Shown here in pieces: positions 1-6,376 of a stretch of DNA of 8,950 bases (position 1 is its first letter; every line of letters begins with the position of its first letter). The DNA is taken from the NCBI GenBank assembly GCA_947305825.1, contig CAMZET010000047.1, positions 1 to 8,950 of the forward strand, in the 5' to 3' direction. The DNA is from an uncultured Verrucomicrobiota bacterium (GTDB taxonomy: Bacteria; Verrucomicrobiota; Kiritimatiellia; RFP12; UBA1067). The position numbers and the translations under genes are program-made. The notes beneath the pieces are model-generated. The model did no database searches. It saw only the letters and a program-made list of their open reading frames with translations, and was not told the DNA's origin.

Positions 1-16
1 CGCGTACTTTGTCCAT
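1..16 (-). CDS. Start of an unidentified gene (5' end only, runs off the window)
   Basis: Reading leftward, an ATG at 16-14 opens M-D-K-V-R before the window ends. A good Shine-Dalgarno (AAAGGAAC, 28-21) lies five to six bases before this ATG, and the start is only 15 bp after the DUF3793 stop, so the two genes are probably one transcription unit. Five residues cannot identify a protein. From memory, DUF3793 genes often sit beside a flavodoxin, and an N-terminus of this kind leading into a first beta strand would be compatible with that, but this is a guess to be settled by the adjacent sequence. Confidence 0.6.
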
Positions 17-20
17 TTTT

Positions 21-28
21 GTTCCTTT
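21..28 (-). promoter_or_regulatory. Shine-Dalgarno site of the partial gene at the left edge
   Basis: On the minus strand this reads AAAGGAAC, followed by four A residues and the ATG at 16-14. The spacing is ideal and it lies between the DUF3793 stop and the next ATG. This is the main evidence that a gene begins there. Confidence 0.6.
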
Positions 29-31
29 CGT

Positions 32-658
32 TTAGCTTGCCCTTTTCAGGGAGATATTCTTGATGAAGTCGTCGACGCCGCAGGCGCGCTCGAGCGCCGC
101 CGAGGCGTCCAGTTCGGCGTTTCTGTAGAGGCGCATCGCTTTCATGGAGAGCGAGGCGTCCCCGTATACGCGCCAGGCGGCTCGATGGACGGGTGTCGCC
201 GGGATGCGGAGCATGAAGCCCGCGACGTCCTTGAGCGGATAGCCGATGAACAAGCCGACTTCGTGCGGAAGGCCGCTTCCACGGGCGCGGCGGCGCAGTT
301 CGGCGAGCATGTCGTGCATTGTCCCGTCCACGGGATAGCCCTGCCGCGCCAGCCACAGCCTGTTGCGACGCTCACGCAACGTGGCGTCCAGCGTTTGCGG
401 ATTGTAGAAGAGGACCAGCGAACTTCTTTCCTCGACCTTGAGCTCGATGTAGTCAAGACCGAGAATCGAGTATATGTCGCTCCTGTAGAGGCATATCCGA
501 AGCCCCTCGGCGTTGACGCTCGAGTAGCAGTGCCTGACGCGCAGCAGCTCGGCCGGCTTGATGTCCTGCCGCACGGCGGCAGTCTTCACTAGCAGGAACT
601 TCAACAACTCCTTCCGGTGCGACTCGTCGATTCTGTTCGTTTCTTCTTTCATGTACAT
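32..658 (-). CDS. DUF3793 family protein
   Basis: A 208-residue cytoplasmic protein with no signal peptide or membrane segment. It is recognised as DUF3793 from the order of its conserved parts: an N-terminal helix ending in a K-P-A-E-L-L segment (34-39), a Y-N-P/L-x-x-x-L region around 86-94, the signature HEVGLFIGYPLKDVAGFM (132-149), and a W-x-VYGD-x-x-x-S segment (162-171). The biochemical function of the family is not established. I recall these genes next to flavodoxin or iron-related genes in anaerobes, which would fit the DtxR-like dyad just upstream, but that is recollection plus inference. Two in-frame ATGs compete: 658 (MYMKEE) and 652 (MKEETN). Neither has a Shine-Dalgarno, so the first two residues are uncertain. 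A further gene starts 15 bp downstream. Confidence 0.85.
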   Translation of the reverse strand: MYMKEETNRIDESHRKELLKFLLVKTAAVRQDIKPAELLRVRHCYSSVNAEGLRICLYRSDIYSILGLDYIELKVEERSSLVLFYNPQTLDATLRERRNRLWLARQGYPVDGTMHDMLAELRRRARGSGLPHEVGLFIGYPLKDVAGFMLRIPATPVHRAAWRVYGDASLSMKAMRLYRNAELDASAALERACGVDDFIKNISLKRAS

Positions 659-668
659 GGCTTGGCTT

Positions 669-687
669 GAAGGTTAGCATAGTCTAA
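669..687. promoter_or_regulatory. DtxR/IdeR-like operator dyad before the DUF3793 gene
   Basis: The plus strand reads GAAGGTTAGCATAGTCTAA. By eye it matches the DtxR/IdeR consensus TTAGGTTAGSCTAACCTAA at 14 of 19 positions, with both half-site cores (GGTTAG and CTAA) intact. It also contains a GTTAG/CTAAC inverted repeat (673-677 and 684-688). The site ends 11 bp before the DUF3793 ATG and overlaps the only plausible -10 sequence there (TATGCT on the minus strand, 681-676), which is where a repressor would act. A second weaker half-site, GGCTAAC, lies at 718-724 just after an AGCCAAG (712-718) that is complementary to CTTGGCT at 661-667. The match is suggestive only; dyads of this quality can occur by chance. 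Confidence 0.3.
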
Positions 688-750
688 CATATATGCGCCC
701 GCGCTGTCGATAGCCAAGGCTAACTTTTTTGCGGCGCAAAGCCCTTCCAT

Positions 751-912
751 CCCGGTTTTGACGGCAGGCAGCCAGGCGGATTGTCGCAGGAGGATTTTCT
801 CGTCGCGGGGAAGATGCTTTCCGCAGCGGGAATCGGCGCCAACGAAGTCAGCGCGGACTACACGTCCCGCCCGAACATCCGCGCTGTGGCAAACGAGGGG
901 TCGTTCCTGCCG
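751..912 (+). pseudogene. Probable relic of an Old Yellow Enzyme-type NADH:flavin oxidoreductase
   Basis: In this 255-bp gap, plus-strand frame 1 stays open and has natural composition and GC-biased third positions. It encodes a piece containing PGGLSQEDFLVAGKML, then AGIGANEVSADYTSRPNI, then ANEGSFLP. This resembles the segment of bacterial Old Yellow Enzyme-like TIM-barrel flavoproteins where a G-G-L-(T/S)-x-E-D helix leads to a strand reading A-G-(I/V)-D-A-I-E-V-S-G, followed by T-S-R and N-E-x-Y-F-L. Those enzymes have several hundred residues; here only about 54 remain. There is no start codon with a Shine-Dalgarno, a stop lies upstream at 721-723, and past 912 the frame turns into arginine-rich nonsense opposite the end of the HD gene. 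I read it as a piece left after a deletion or rearrangement. Family assignment is from memory of the motif. Confidence 0.45.
888..911 (-). terminator. Stem-loop just after the HD gene stop (possible terminator)
   Basis: Immediately downstream of the TAG at 916-914, the minus strand can fold GGCA-(GG bulge)-AACGA / CCCC loop / TCGTT-TGCC, a nine-pair stem with a four-base loop. No T-run follows, so it is not a canonical intrinsic terminator; it might stabilise the 3' end of the cysS-trx-HD transcript. It falls inside the flavoenzyme relic (codons for V-A-N-E-G-S-F-L-P), so it may be coincidence. Confidence 0.25.
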
Positions 913-913
913 A

Positions 914-1669
914 CTAAAGGGCGGCGTCGGCGAGGTCGCAGAGGAGGTCGACGGAGGGGTCTGCGGTGAGCTGGCGTAGGAAGTCGCGGCGGAAAGCGAG
1001 GTGGCCGCGGCGGCGGGCGAGGCGGCGCGTCTCGGCGAAATGGAGGCCGCTCACCATCCATCCGACCTGGATGAGCACGAAATCGGCGAGGCTCTGGATG
1101 TTCTGGTAGTCGACTGGGCGGCGGGAGGCGATAGCCTCGACGACGGCCGGGTTCGGCGCGCGGTCTGTCGCGAGGTTCCAGAAGGCGCGCGAGTCGCGAC
1201 GCCAGTCGGTCGCCGCTATTTCCGCCTCCAGCACGCGGAAAATGTCGAGCTTGTCGGCGTCGCGCACTATGTGCGAAAGGAGGAACGTCCTCTCGTCCAG
1301 GCCAGGCGGGAGGTCGCGGCGGTTGTGGAAGAGCACGGCGTCGAGGACGGCGCGGTCGTCCACCCAGCCCTTCTCCACGACTATGTCATGGGAGAAGACA
1401 GCGTGGTCGACCGAGTCGGAGTCGCGGAAGGTATTGTAGAGGCGCAGCTGCTCGTAGCGGCCGGTGTCGTGGAGGAGCGCGGCGACACGCGCCGCCTCGC
1501 GCAACCCCGGCGAAAACCCTTCGGCGTCGGCGATGCGCGTGGCGTTGTCCACCACGAACGCGGTGTGGGTGCGCTTCAGGCGCATCATGTCCGGCAATGC
1601 GCCTCCCTCGTCGCGGTACGTATCGACGTATGCGTCGTAGAGCGCGAGGACTTCCGCGTACGGCTTCAT
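914..1669 (-). CDS. HD-domain metal-dependent phosphohydrolase
   Basis: A soluble 251-residue protein of the HD superfamily, whose members use a His/Asp-bound metal to hydrolyse phosphate esters of nucleotides or related compounds. Visible metal-site residues are H35 (KRTH), the HD pair H67-D68 in ALLHDTGR, a histidine pair in VDHAVFSHD (H89, H94), H115 in LFHNRR, and D137 in RDADKLD. The C-terminal 100 residues are helical with no recognised domain. There is no signalling domain (GGDEF, EAL, receiver), and the substrate cannot be told from sequence. The start at 1669 is chosen because its ATG overlaps the thioredoxin stop as ATGA, which implies translational coupling; the open frame extends further upstream but only through the thioredoxin gene. 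It is the last gene of the cysS group, followed by a 255-bp gap. Confidence 0.88.
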   Translation of the reverse strand: MKPYAEVLALYDAYVDTYRDEGGALPDMMRLKRTHTAFVVDNATRIADAEGFSPGLREAARVAALLHDTGRYEQLRLYNTFRDSDSVDHAVFSHDIVVEKGWVDDRAVLDAVLFHNRRDLPPGLDERTFLLSHIVRDADKLDIFRVLEAEIAATDWRRDSRAFWNLATDRAPNPAVVEAIASRRPVDYQNIQSLADFVLIQVGWMVSGLHFAETRRLARRRGHLAFRRDFLRQLTADPSVDLLCDLADAAL

Positions 1670-1980
1670 CGCAAAGCGAGCGCGGCCTTGATGTCGGCGA
1701 TGGGAGTGACGCCGAAGAAGTTCGCCGTGCGGTTTCCGCCCACGTAGCAGAAAAGCGTGGGAATGGACGTAATCTGGAAATCGGCGGCGATTTCCGGGAC
1801 TTCGTCCACGTTCACCTTCACAATTACGAGGTCTGGCATGTCCGGGACGAGTTCGGATGCGATTTTCTCGCCCATCATCATGCACGGTCCGCACCAGGTC
1901 GCCCAGAAGTCGACGAGGGCTCTGGGGTTCTGATTGACTGCCGTCAGCAGTTCATGGATTGTCTTGACGTTTATTTCCAT
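1666..1980 (-). CDS. trxA: Thioredoxin
   Basis: A classic 104-residue cytoplasmic thioredoxin, a dithiol-disulfide oxidoreductase that passes electrons from thioredoxin reductase to target proteins. The active site is FWATWCGPC (25-33, with C30 and C33), the buried charge-network position is D24 (LVDFW), and the conserved cis-proline is in TSIPT (P74). Length and motif order match E. coli thioredoxin 1 closely. The start at 1980 is set by a strong Shine-Dalgarno (GGGAGGA, 1993-1987) and by the usual thioredoxin N-terminus; the longer open frame is a shadow of cysS. It lies 47 bp after cysS and its TGA overlaps the ATG of the HD gene. An odd detail is the run of three methionines after the active site. 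Whether it is the main thioredoxin of the cell or one of several paralogues is not visible. Confidence 0.95.
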   Translation of the reverse strand: MEINVKTIHELLTAVNQNPRALVDFWATWCGPCMMMGEKIASELVPDMPDLVIVKVNVDEVPEIAADFQITSIPTLFCYVGGNRTANFFGVTPIADIKAALALR

Positions 1981-1985
1981 GATTG

Positions 1986-1993
1986 TTCCTCCC
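1986..1993 (-). promoter_or_regulatory. Shine-Dalgarno of the thioredoxin gene
   Basis: The minus strand reads GGGAGGAA followed by CAATC and the ATG at 1980. This near-perfect anti-16S match fixes the thioredoxin start. It shows that Shine-Dalgarno initiation operates here, in contrast with the cysS and adaptor-lipoprotein starts, which have none. Confidence 0.8.
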
Positions 1994-2027
1994 GTATTCA
2001 ATTCAGTTGTTGCTTGTATTCTGGCGT

Positions 2028-3383
2028 TCACGCCTTCTTCGAGCAGGACTGGCCGTCTCTGGAATCCTTGACGAGCCAGCCGAGAGCGGCGATTTCGTCG
2101 CGGAGGCGGTCGGACTCTGCCCAGTTTTTGGCGGCGCGCGCTTCCTGGCGGCGCGCGAGGAGGGCCTCGACTTCCGGCGGCGGAGCTTCCTTGGCGGCCT
2201 TGCCGAAGAAAATTACGCCGAGCACGCGGTCCATGCTCTTGAATACGCCGAGCGTTCCGGCGGCGCCCTTGGCGTTCGCCTCGCGGACGAACTCGAAGAG
2301 CGACGCGAACGCGCGCGGGATGTTGAGGTCGTCGTTCACGGCTGCCTTGAAGTCTTCCAGATGCTTCAAAGCCCATTCCGGGGCTTCGCCGTCCGTCGCT
2401 TTCGCCGTGCATTCGTCAATGCGGGCGAGCGAGCGGCGGGCGTCCTCCAGCGCCGTGAACGCGAAATTGAGCCCGGCGCGGTAGTGCGCGTTTATGAGCA
2501 CGTAGCGTATTTCGCGCCCAGTCCACCCCTTCTCCAGCAAATCGCGCAGCGTGAAGAAGTTTCCGAGGCTCTTCGACATCTTCTCGCCGTTCACCCGCAG
2601 ATGGGCGCAATGCATCCAGGTCTTGACGAACTGCTTGCCCGTGGCGGCCTCGGCCTGCGCTATTTCGTTCTCGTGGTGCGGGAAGAGGTTGTCTATGCCG
2701 CCCGTGTGCAGGTCGAACGTCTCGCCGAGATATTTCATGGACATGGCGGAGCATTCGATGTGCCAGCCCGGGCGGCCGCGCCCCCAAGGAGACTCCCAGC
2801 CCACAGGACCGTCGGACTCCTCCCACGCCTTCCAGAGCGCGAAATCGCCCACGTTCTCCTTGTCGTATTCATCGCCCAGGCACCGCGCACCGGTCCTCTG
2901 GTTGTCGAAGTCGATGTGCGCCAGCTTCCCGTAGCCCGGGAACGCTCGCACGTTGAAATACACGCTCCCGTCCTCGCTCTTGTACGCCACGCCCTTGGCC
3001 ACGAGCGACTCCACGAGCGCTATCATCTCCGGAATGTGCTCCGTCGCCGCCGGATAAACTTCCGCCGGCTCGATGTTCAAAACCTTCAAGTCCGCAAAGA
3101 ACGCATCTTTGTACGTGCGCGTGTAGTCGCCAAGCGCCACTCCAGCCGCGTTCGCCCCGCGTATCGTCTTGTCGTCCACGTCCGTCAGGTTCATCACCTG
3201 CCGCACGCTCCAGCCGTTGAACTCGATTGTCCTCCGAAGAATGTCCTCGAACGCATACGCCCGGAAATTGCCTATGTGGGCGAAATTGTAGACGGTCGGG
3301 CCGCACGTGTACATGCGGACTTCCTTGCCGTCAATCGGCGCGAAGTCCTCTTCGCGCCTCGTCAGTGAATTGTAGACTTTCAT
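2028..3383 (-). CDS. cysS: Cysteinyl-tRNA synthetase
   Basis: A 451-residue class I aminoacyl-tRNA synthetase that charges tRNA-Cys with cysteine in the cytoplasm. The length matches the family (E. coli about 461). The opening MKVYNSLTRREE and MYTCGPTVYNFAHIGN (24-39) is the family hallmark and carries the HIGH-type motif (36-39, HIGN). Zinc ligands are visible as C27, C211 (GWHIECSAM), H236 and E240 (FPHHENE). The KMSKS loop is at 268-272 (EKMSKSLGN). The helical anticodon-binding region ends in AAKNWAESDRLRDEIAALGW (417-436). All catalytic residues look intact. The gene starts a transcription unit with thioredoxin and an HD phosphohydrolase. The ATG at 3383 lies 10 bp after a perfect extended -10 promoter and has no Shine-Dalgarno, so translation may start on a leaderless or very short-leader mRNA. 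Confidence 0.97.
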   Translation of the reverse strand: MKVYNSLTRREEDFAPIDGKEVRMYTCGPTVYNFAHIGNFRAYAFEDILRRTIEFNGWSVRQVMNLTDVDDKTIRGANAAGVALGDYTRTYKDAFFADLKVLNIEPAEVYPAATEHIPEMIALVESLVAKGVAYKSEDGSVYFNVRAFPGYGKLAHIDFDNQRTGARCLGDEYDKENVGDFALWKAWEESDGPVGWESPWGRGRPGWHIECSAMSMKYLGETFDLHTGGIDNLFPHHENEIAQAEAATGKQFVKTWMHCAHLRVNGEKMSKSLGNFFTLRDLLEKGWTGREIRYVLINAHYRAGLNFAFTALEDARRSLARIDECTAKATDGEAPEWALKHLEDFKAAVNDDLNIPRAFASLFEFVREANAKGAAGTLGVFKSMDRVLGVIFFGKAAKEAPPPEVEALLARRQEARAAKNWAESDRLRDEIAALGWLVKDSRDGQSCSKKA

Positions 3384-3393
3384 TGCAGCGGGG

Positions 3394-3405
3394 ATTATAC
3401 CAAAT
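3394..3405 (-). promoter_or_regulatory. Extended -10 promoter of cysS
   Basis: On the minus strand this reads ATTTGGTATAAT: a consensus -10 hexamer (TATAAT, 3399-3394) with the extended TGn element. No -35-like hexamer is seen 16-18 bp upstream, as expected for extended -10 promoters. It fills the 37-bp gap between the stop of the cyclo-ligase gene and the cysS ATG. The predicted start of transcription falls about 3 bases before the ATG. The identical 12-mer precedes the exporter operon. Confidence 0.75.
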
Positions 3406-3420
3406 TTCAGCGACTTCGTT

Positions 3421-3993
3421 TTAGCGCGGCGGCAGGGACAGTACTGAGGAGACGGCGACATCGCCCTTCCCGGCCGGGATGCTTTCCAGGATTTGGAACG
3501 GGAAAGCGACCGCAATGGAAGAGGCGGAAGGCTTTGCTTCGGCGAGGAAGCGGTCGTAATAGCCGCCGCCGTAGCCGAGGCGAAGGCCGCCCGGAGTGAA
3601 AGCGAGGCCCGGCACAATCCACAAATCGACTTCGCCCGGCGAGACGGCTTTGGCGTCCGGGTGCGGTTCGAGGATTCCCCAGCGTCCGCGCACAGGCGGT
3701 TGGGGCGCCAGGAGCGCGAGGGAATAGGAGCGCGAGGCGCCGTCCCATCTCGGCGCGGCCGCTTCCACGCCAAGCGGCAGGTTGGCGATGAAATGCGAAA
3801 GGTCAATCTCCTGCGGCATGGCGAGATAGACTGCGACAAGAGCCGGCGGCTTGAGCGAGGCGGCGGTCTGGAGAAGGCGCGAGCAGATTCCGAGGGAATA
3901 GGCGGCGCGTGCGGAGGGGGGCACGGCGGCGCGAAGCGCGGCCATGCGCTTGCGCAGAGCGCTCTTTTCCGCCTTTAGCGCGTCGGCGTTCAT
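3421..3993 (-). CDS. 5-formyltetrahydrofolate cyclo-ligase
   Basis: A 190-residue enzyme of the YgfA/MTHFS family. It converts 5-formyltetrahydrofolate to 5,10-methenyltetrahydrofolate using ATP, recycling an inhibitory folate into one-carbon metabolism. Visible family marks are the basic N-terminal helix KAEKSALRKRM (7-17), YLAMPQEIDL (56-65), the substrate-site RWGILEP (104-110), and PGLAFTPGGLRLGYGGGYYD (128-147) with the phosphate-binding glycine run. Length is normal. In the C-terminal motif the usual histidine before the Asp (H-D) appears as G-D at 177-178, a small departure. The start at 3993 is chosen because its ATG overlaps the kinase TGA as ATGA and because the family begins with this helix; the longer open frame runs inside the kinase gene. 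It is the last gene of the exporter operon and has no evident functional tie to it. Confidence 0.92.
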   Translation of the reverse strand: MNADALKAEKSALRKRMAALRAAVPPSARAAYSLGICSRLLQTAASLKPPALVAVYLAMPQEIDLSHFIANLPLGVEAAAPRWDGASRSYSLALLAPQPPVRGRWGILEPHPDAKAVSPGEVDLWIVPGLAFTPGGLRLGYGGGYYDRFLAEAKPSASSIAVAFPFQILESIPAGKGDVAVSSVLSLPPR

Positions 3994-5150
3994 CGGGCAT
4001 GGGCCTCCGCGAGCGGCAAGCGCAGGGTGAACACGCAGCCGTTCGGCTTGTTTGGGGCGAGTTCCAGGCTGCCGCCCATGCCGGCGGCGGCCTCGTGCGA
4101 TGCGCACAGGCCGATGCCGAAGCCGCCTCGCCCGCTTTTGAGGACTGTCGCCGCCCGCCAGTAGCGGTTGAAGGCGCGGGCACGGTCGCGACGCTTCATG
4201 CCAGGACCGAAATCGGATATCTCGACGCATCCGAAGCCGCCGGACGCGAAAACGCGCGCCTTCACGCGCGAATGCGGCGCCGCGTACTTGAGCTCGTTGC
4301 CGAGCAGATTCCAGAGAATCTGCACGACGGCCAGCCCGTCCGCCGTCGCCGTCACCGCTCCCGGTTCCGCCGGGGCCTCCAGCGCGACGTCTTCCCCGCC
4401 GAACAAATCGCGGAACTCCAGCGCCATGAGCGCGTACGCCTCGCGGTATGCCGAAACCAGGTCCACCGCCGAGCGCGAATACCTCCGCTTGCCGCCCAGC
4501 CGCAGGAACGAGATTATGTTCTCGACGATGCGCAGCATCCTCTCGTTCAGCAGCCGCGCCTCCGCATCGTCCACGCCTATGAGCCTGCGCATGCCCACAA
4601 TCGGCGTCGTCAAGTCGTGCGCCGTGGCGGCCAGGAAATCGTCCCTCGCCTTCATGTAGGAGCACACCGTATAGACGGATATGAAAGTCATGGCCAGGAC
4701 AAGCGCGATTGCGGCCAGGCCGGCGCACCAGAAGATGGCGGCGAGGTCGGTCTCGACGACATCCGTCTCCTTGCCGAGGATTTTGCCGCCTGCCCGCGTC
4801 CAGACAAGTGTTCCGTCCTTGGCCGGACGCGTTCCCCACATGTTCGCGGTCACGTGCCTGCCAAGCGGCTTCCAGGCTTTCCAGGTCATGTTGGACGGGA
4901 ACCTGGCGCTCCAGCGCTCGGCGTCTCCGGCGACAATCCCCTTGCGGTATTCCCAGACGAAGTCCGGCGGAAGTTCCGACGAGCGCAGCGCCGCAGCGGT
5001 CGCGCCATGTTCGCGGCGGACCAGTGCGCGTTCGTTCTCCACTATGCGCGGCACGTCGTGCACCAGGAAATATGCCATCCAGGCGCACAGCAAGACGGAC
5101 GGCACGGCAAGCGCCGCCGCGTTCGCCAGCAGCCGCTTGTCCCGCACCAT
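3990..5150 (-). CDS. Membrane sensor histidine kinase
   Basis: A 386-residue inner-membrane two-component sensor kinase. Transmembrane segment 1 is at about 8-30 and segment 2 at about 136-163. Between them is a periplasmic domain of about 105 residues with six tryptophans (W66, W80, W90, W93, W105, W117) and no family I recognise. The HisKA domain follows with the phospho-acceptor H178 (TAHDLTTP). The ATPase domain has the N-box NLLGNELKYA (N285), the G1 box DFGPGM (313-318) and the G2 box GRGGFGIGL (340-348), so it looks catalytically complete. The helix after H178 is about eight residues shorter than usual, and there is no HAMP linker. The ATG at 5150 overlaps the permease stop as TAATG, and its stop overlaps the cyclo-ligase start. 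No response regulator is encoded in the window, so its partner must be elsewhere. A role in sensing the exporter's substrate or its damage is inference from the operon. Confidence 0.9.
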   Translation of the reverse strand: MVRDKRLLANAAALAVPSVLLCAWMAYFLVHDVPRIVENERALVRREHGATAAALRSSELPPDFVWEYRKGIVAGDAERWSARFPSNMTWKAWKPLGRHVTANMWGTRPAKDGTLVWTRAGGKILGKETDVVETDLAAIFWCAGLAAIALVLAMTFISVYTVCSYMKARDDFLAATAHDLTTPIVGMRRLIGVDDAEARLLNERMLRIVENIISFLRLGGKRRYSRSAVDLVSAYREAYALMALEFRDLFGGEDVALEAPAEPGAVTATADGLAVVQILWNLLGNELKYAAPHSRVKARVFASGGFGCVEISDFGPGMKRRDRARAFNRYWRAATVLKSGRGGFGIGLCASHEAAAGMGGSLELAPNKPNGCVFTLRLPLAEAHAR

Positions 5151-6376
5151 TATTCGTACCTCAGGCAGTCTATGGGGTTGAGCTTCGACGCCCGCCAAGC
5201 CGGGTAGAAGCCGAAGAACATTCCCACCAGTGCGGAGAACGCGAACGCCGCCGCCGCCGATGAGAACTGTATCAGTATCGGCCAGCCCTTCGCCGCGCCG
5301 ATGATTTTCGCGCCCGCTATGCCGACGGCCACGCCCACCGCGCCGCCGACCGTCGAAAGCACCACCGCCTCCAGCAGGAATTGCGCCAGGATGTTCGCCG
5401 GCGTCGCTCCAATCGCCATCCTGAGCCCGATTTCCTTGATGCGCTCCGTCACCGACACCAGCATGATGTTCATGATGCCTATCCCGCCGACGAGAAGCGA
5501 AATGGCCGCCACCGCCGTGAGCAGCACCGTCATCAGGCTCGATACAGAGCCTATCGTGTTCATGATTTCCGTCGTGTCGCGCGTCTCGAAGTCATCGTCC
5601 TGGTAGTCCGCCAGATGGTGGCGCTGGCGCAGCAGAGCCGTCACTTCCCGCTTCGCCTCCTCGAGGTCGTCCATCGTCACGAGCGAAATGTTCATCATGT
5701 TTATGTTGTTGAACTTCGAGCGCTGGAGGTAACGCTGCACCGAAGTGTACGGGGCCATGATTATGTCGTCCTGGTCTTGTCCCCAGTTGTTGGCGCCCTT
5801 GGAGCCCAGCACGCCGATTACCTTGAACGTCATGTTCTTCAAGCGGATGGTCTTGCCCACCGGGTCCTCGTCGTCGAACAGATTGGCGCGCACCGTCGTG
5901 CCGACGACGCAGACGCGAGCGGCGCGCTTCTCCTCGTCCTCAGTGAAAAACCGCCCGTCGGTCACTGTCCAATTGGATATGAGCAGGATGTCGGTGGAGA
6001 CGCCCTGGACGTTGCCGCTCCAGTTTTTGGCGGCGTACATCATCTGCACTGAAGTGCGCACCTGCGGGGAGACGCCCTGGACGAGGTGCGGGAGTTCGCG
6101 CTTTACGGCCTCGGCGTCGCCGGCGGTCATCGTCTGGCCCTGTCCCATGCCGCCGGAGACGGGGCCTGCGTTGCGGCGCTCCGGGAAGACCATGACGAGG
6201 TTGTTGCCCATGGAGGATATTTCGCGGACCATCATGGTCTGGGCGCCCTGGCCGATTGCCATGACGGCGATTACGGCGGCGATGCCGACGATAATGCCGA
6301 GGCACGTGAGAAGGGAGCGCGTCTTGTTGCGGGCGATTGCGCGCGCGGCCACCTTGAAAATCATTGCGAAGTTCAC
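5150..6376 (-). CDS. MacB/FtsX-type ABC transporter permease
   Basis: A 408-residue inner-membrane subunit of a MacB-type exporter, which couples cytoplasmic ATP hydrolysis to periplasmic movement rather than classic channel transport. Transmembrane helix 1 (about 22-42, after ARNKTRSLLTCLGIIVG) is followed by a large periplasmic core domain (about 43-275) and three helices (about 281-308, 335-362, 372-393). Hallmarks are NIMLVSVTERIKEIGLRMAI (303-322), the coupling region contacting the ATPase, and GFYPAWRASKLNPIDCLRYE (389-408) at the end. The periplasmic domain has a glycine/methionine-rich stretch (GPVSGGMGQGQTM, 71-83). The GTG start at 6376 overlaps the ATPase TGA as GTGA; an ATG ten codons... 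closer inside the frame at 6364 would remove four residues and is less likely. In E. coli MacB the ATPase and permease are one chain; here they are separate genes, as in Bacillus YknY/YknZ. Confidence 0.93.
   Translation of the reverse strand: MNFAMIFKVAARAIARNKTRSLLTCLGIIVGIAAVIAVMAIGQGAQTMMVREISSMGNNLVMVFPERRNAGPVSGGMGQGQTMTAGDAEAVKRELPHLVQGVSPQVRTSVQMMYAAKNWSGNVQGVSTDILLISNWTVTDGRFFTEDEEKRAARVCVVGTTVRANLFDDEDPVGKTIRLKNMTFKVIGVLGSKGANNWGQDQDDIIMAPYTSVQRYLQRSKFNNINMMNISLVTMDDLEEAKREVTALLRQRHHLADYQDDDFETRDTTEIMNTIGSVSSLMTVLLTAVAAISLLVGGIGIMNIMLVSVTERIKEIGLRMAIGATPANILAQFLLEAVVLSTVGGAVGVAVGIAGAKIIGAAKGWPILIQFSSAAAAFAFSALVGMFFGFYPAWRASKLNPIDCLRYE

Noticed and set aside
673..730. GTTAGC (673-678) pairing with GCTAAC (719-724) followed by TTTTTT, as a plus-strand terminator
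   Set aside because: The loop would be about 40 nt, the stem only six pairs, and no plus-strand gene precedes it.
781..969. A small intact plus-strand gene starting at TTG 781 or ATG 814
   Set aside because: The GGAGG at 789-793 has no start codon at a suitable distance, the final 20 residues are arginine-rich nonsense opposite the HD gene, and the conserved part looks like the middle of a larger enzyme. It is reported instead as a relic.
1001..1747. Plus-strand open frame of 248 codons opposite the HD gene
   Set aside because: Antisense to a gene with intact metal-site motifs; no start signal and no recognisable protein.
1983..3368. Long plus-strand open frame of 461 codons opposite cysS
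   Set aside because: It is antisense to an unmistakable, complete cysS. Its translation is rich in R, V, E and L with no recognisable motif, and high GC third positions explain its openness.
3909..5207. Plus-strand open frame of 432 codons opposite the kinase
   Set aside because: It mirrors the kinase gene, whose motifs are all intact; composition is arginine- and alanine-heavy and no family is recognisable.
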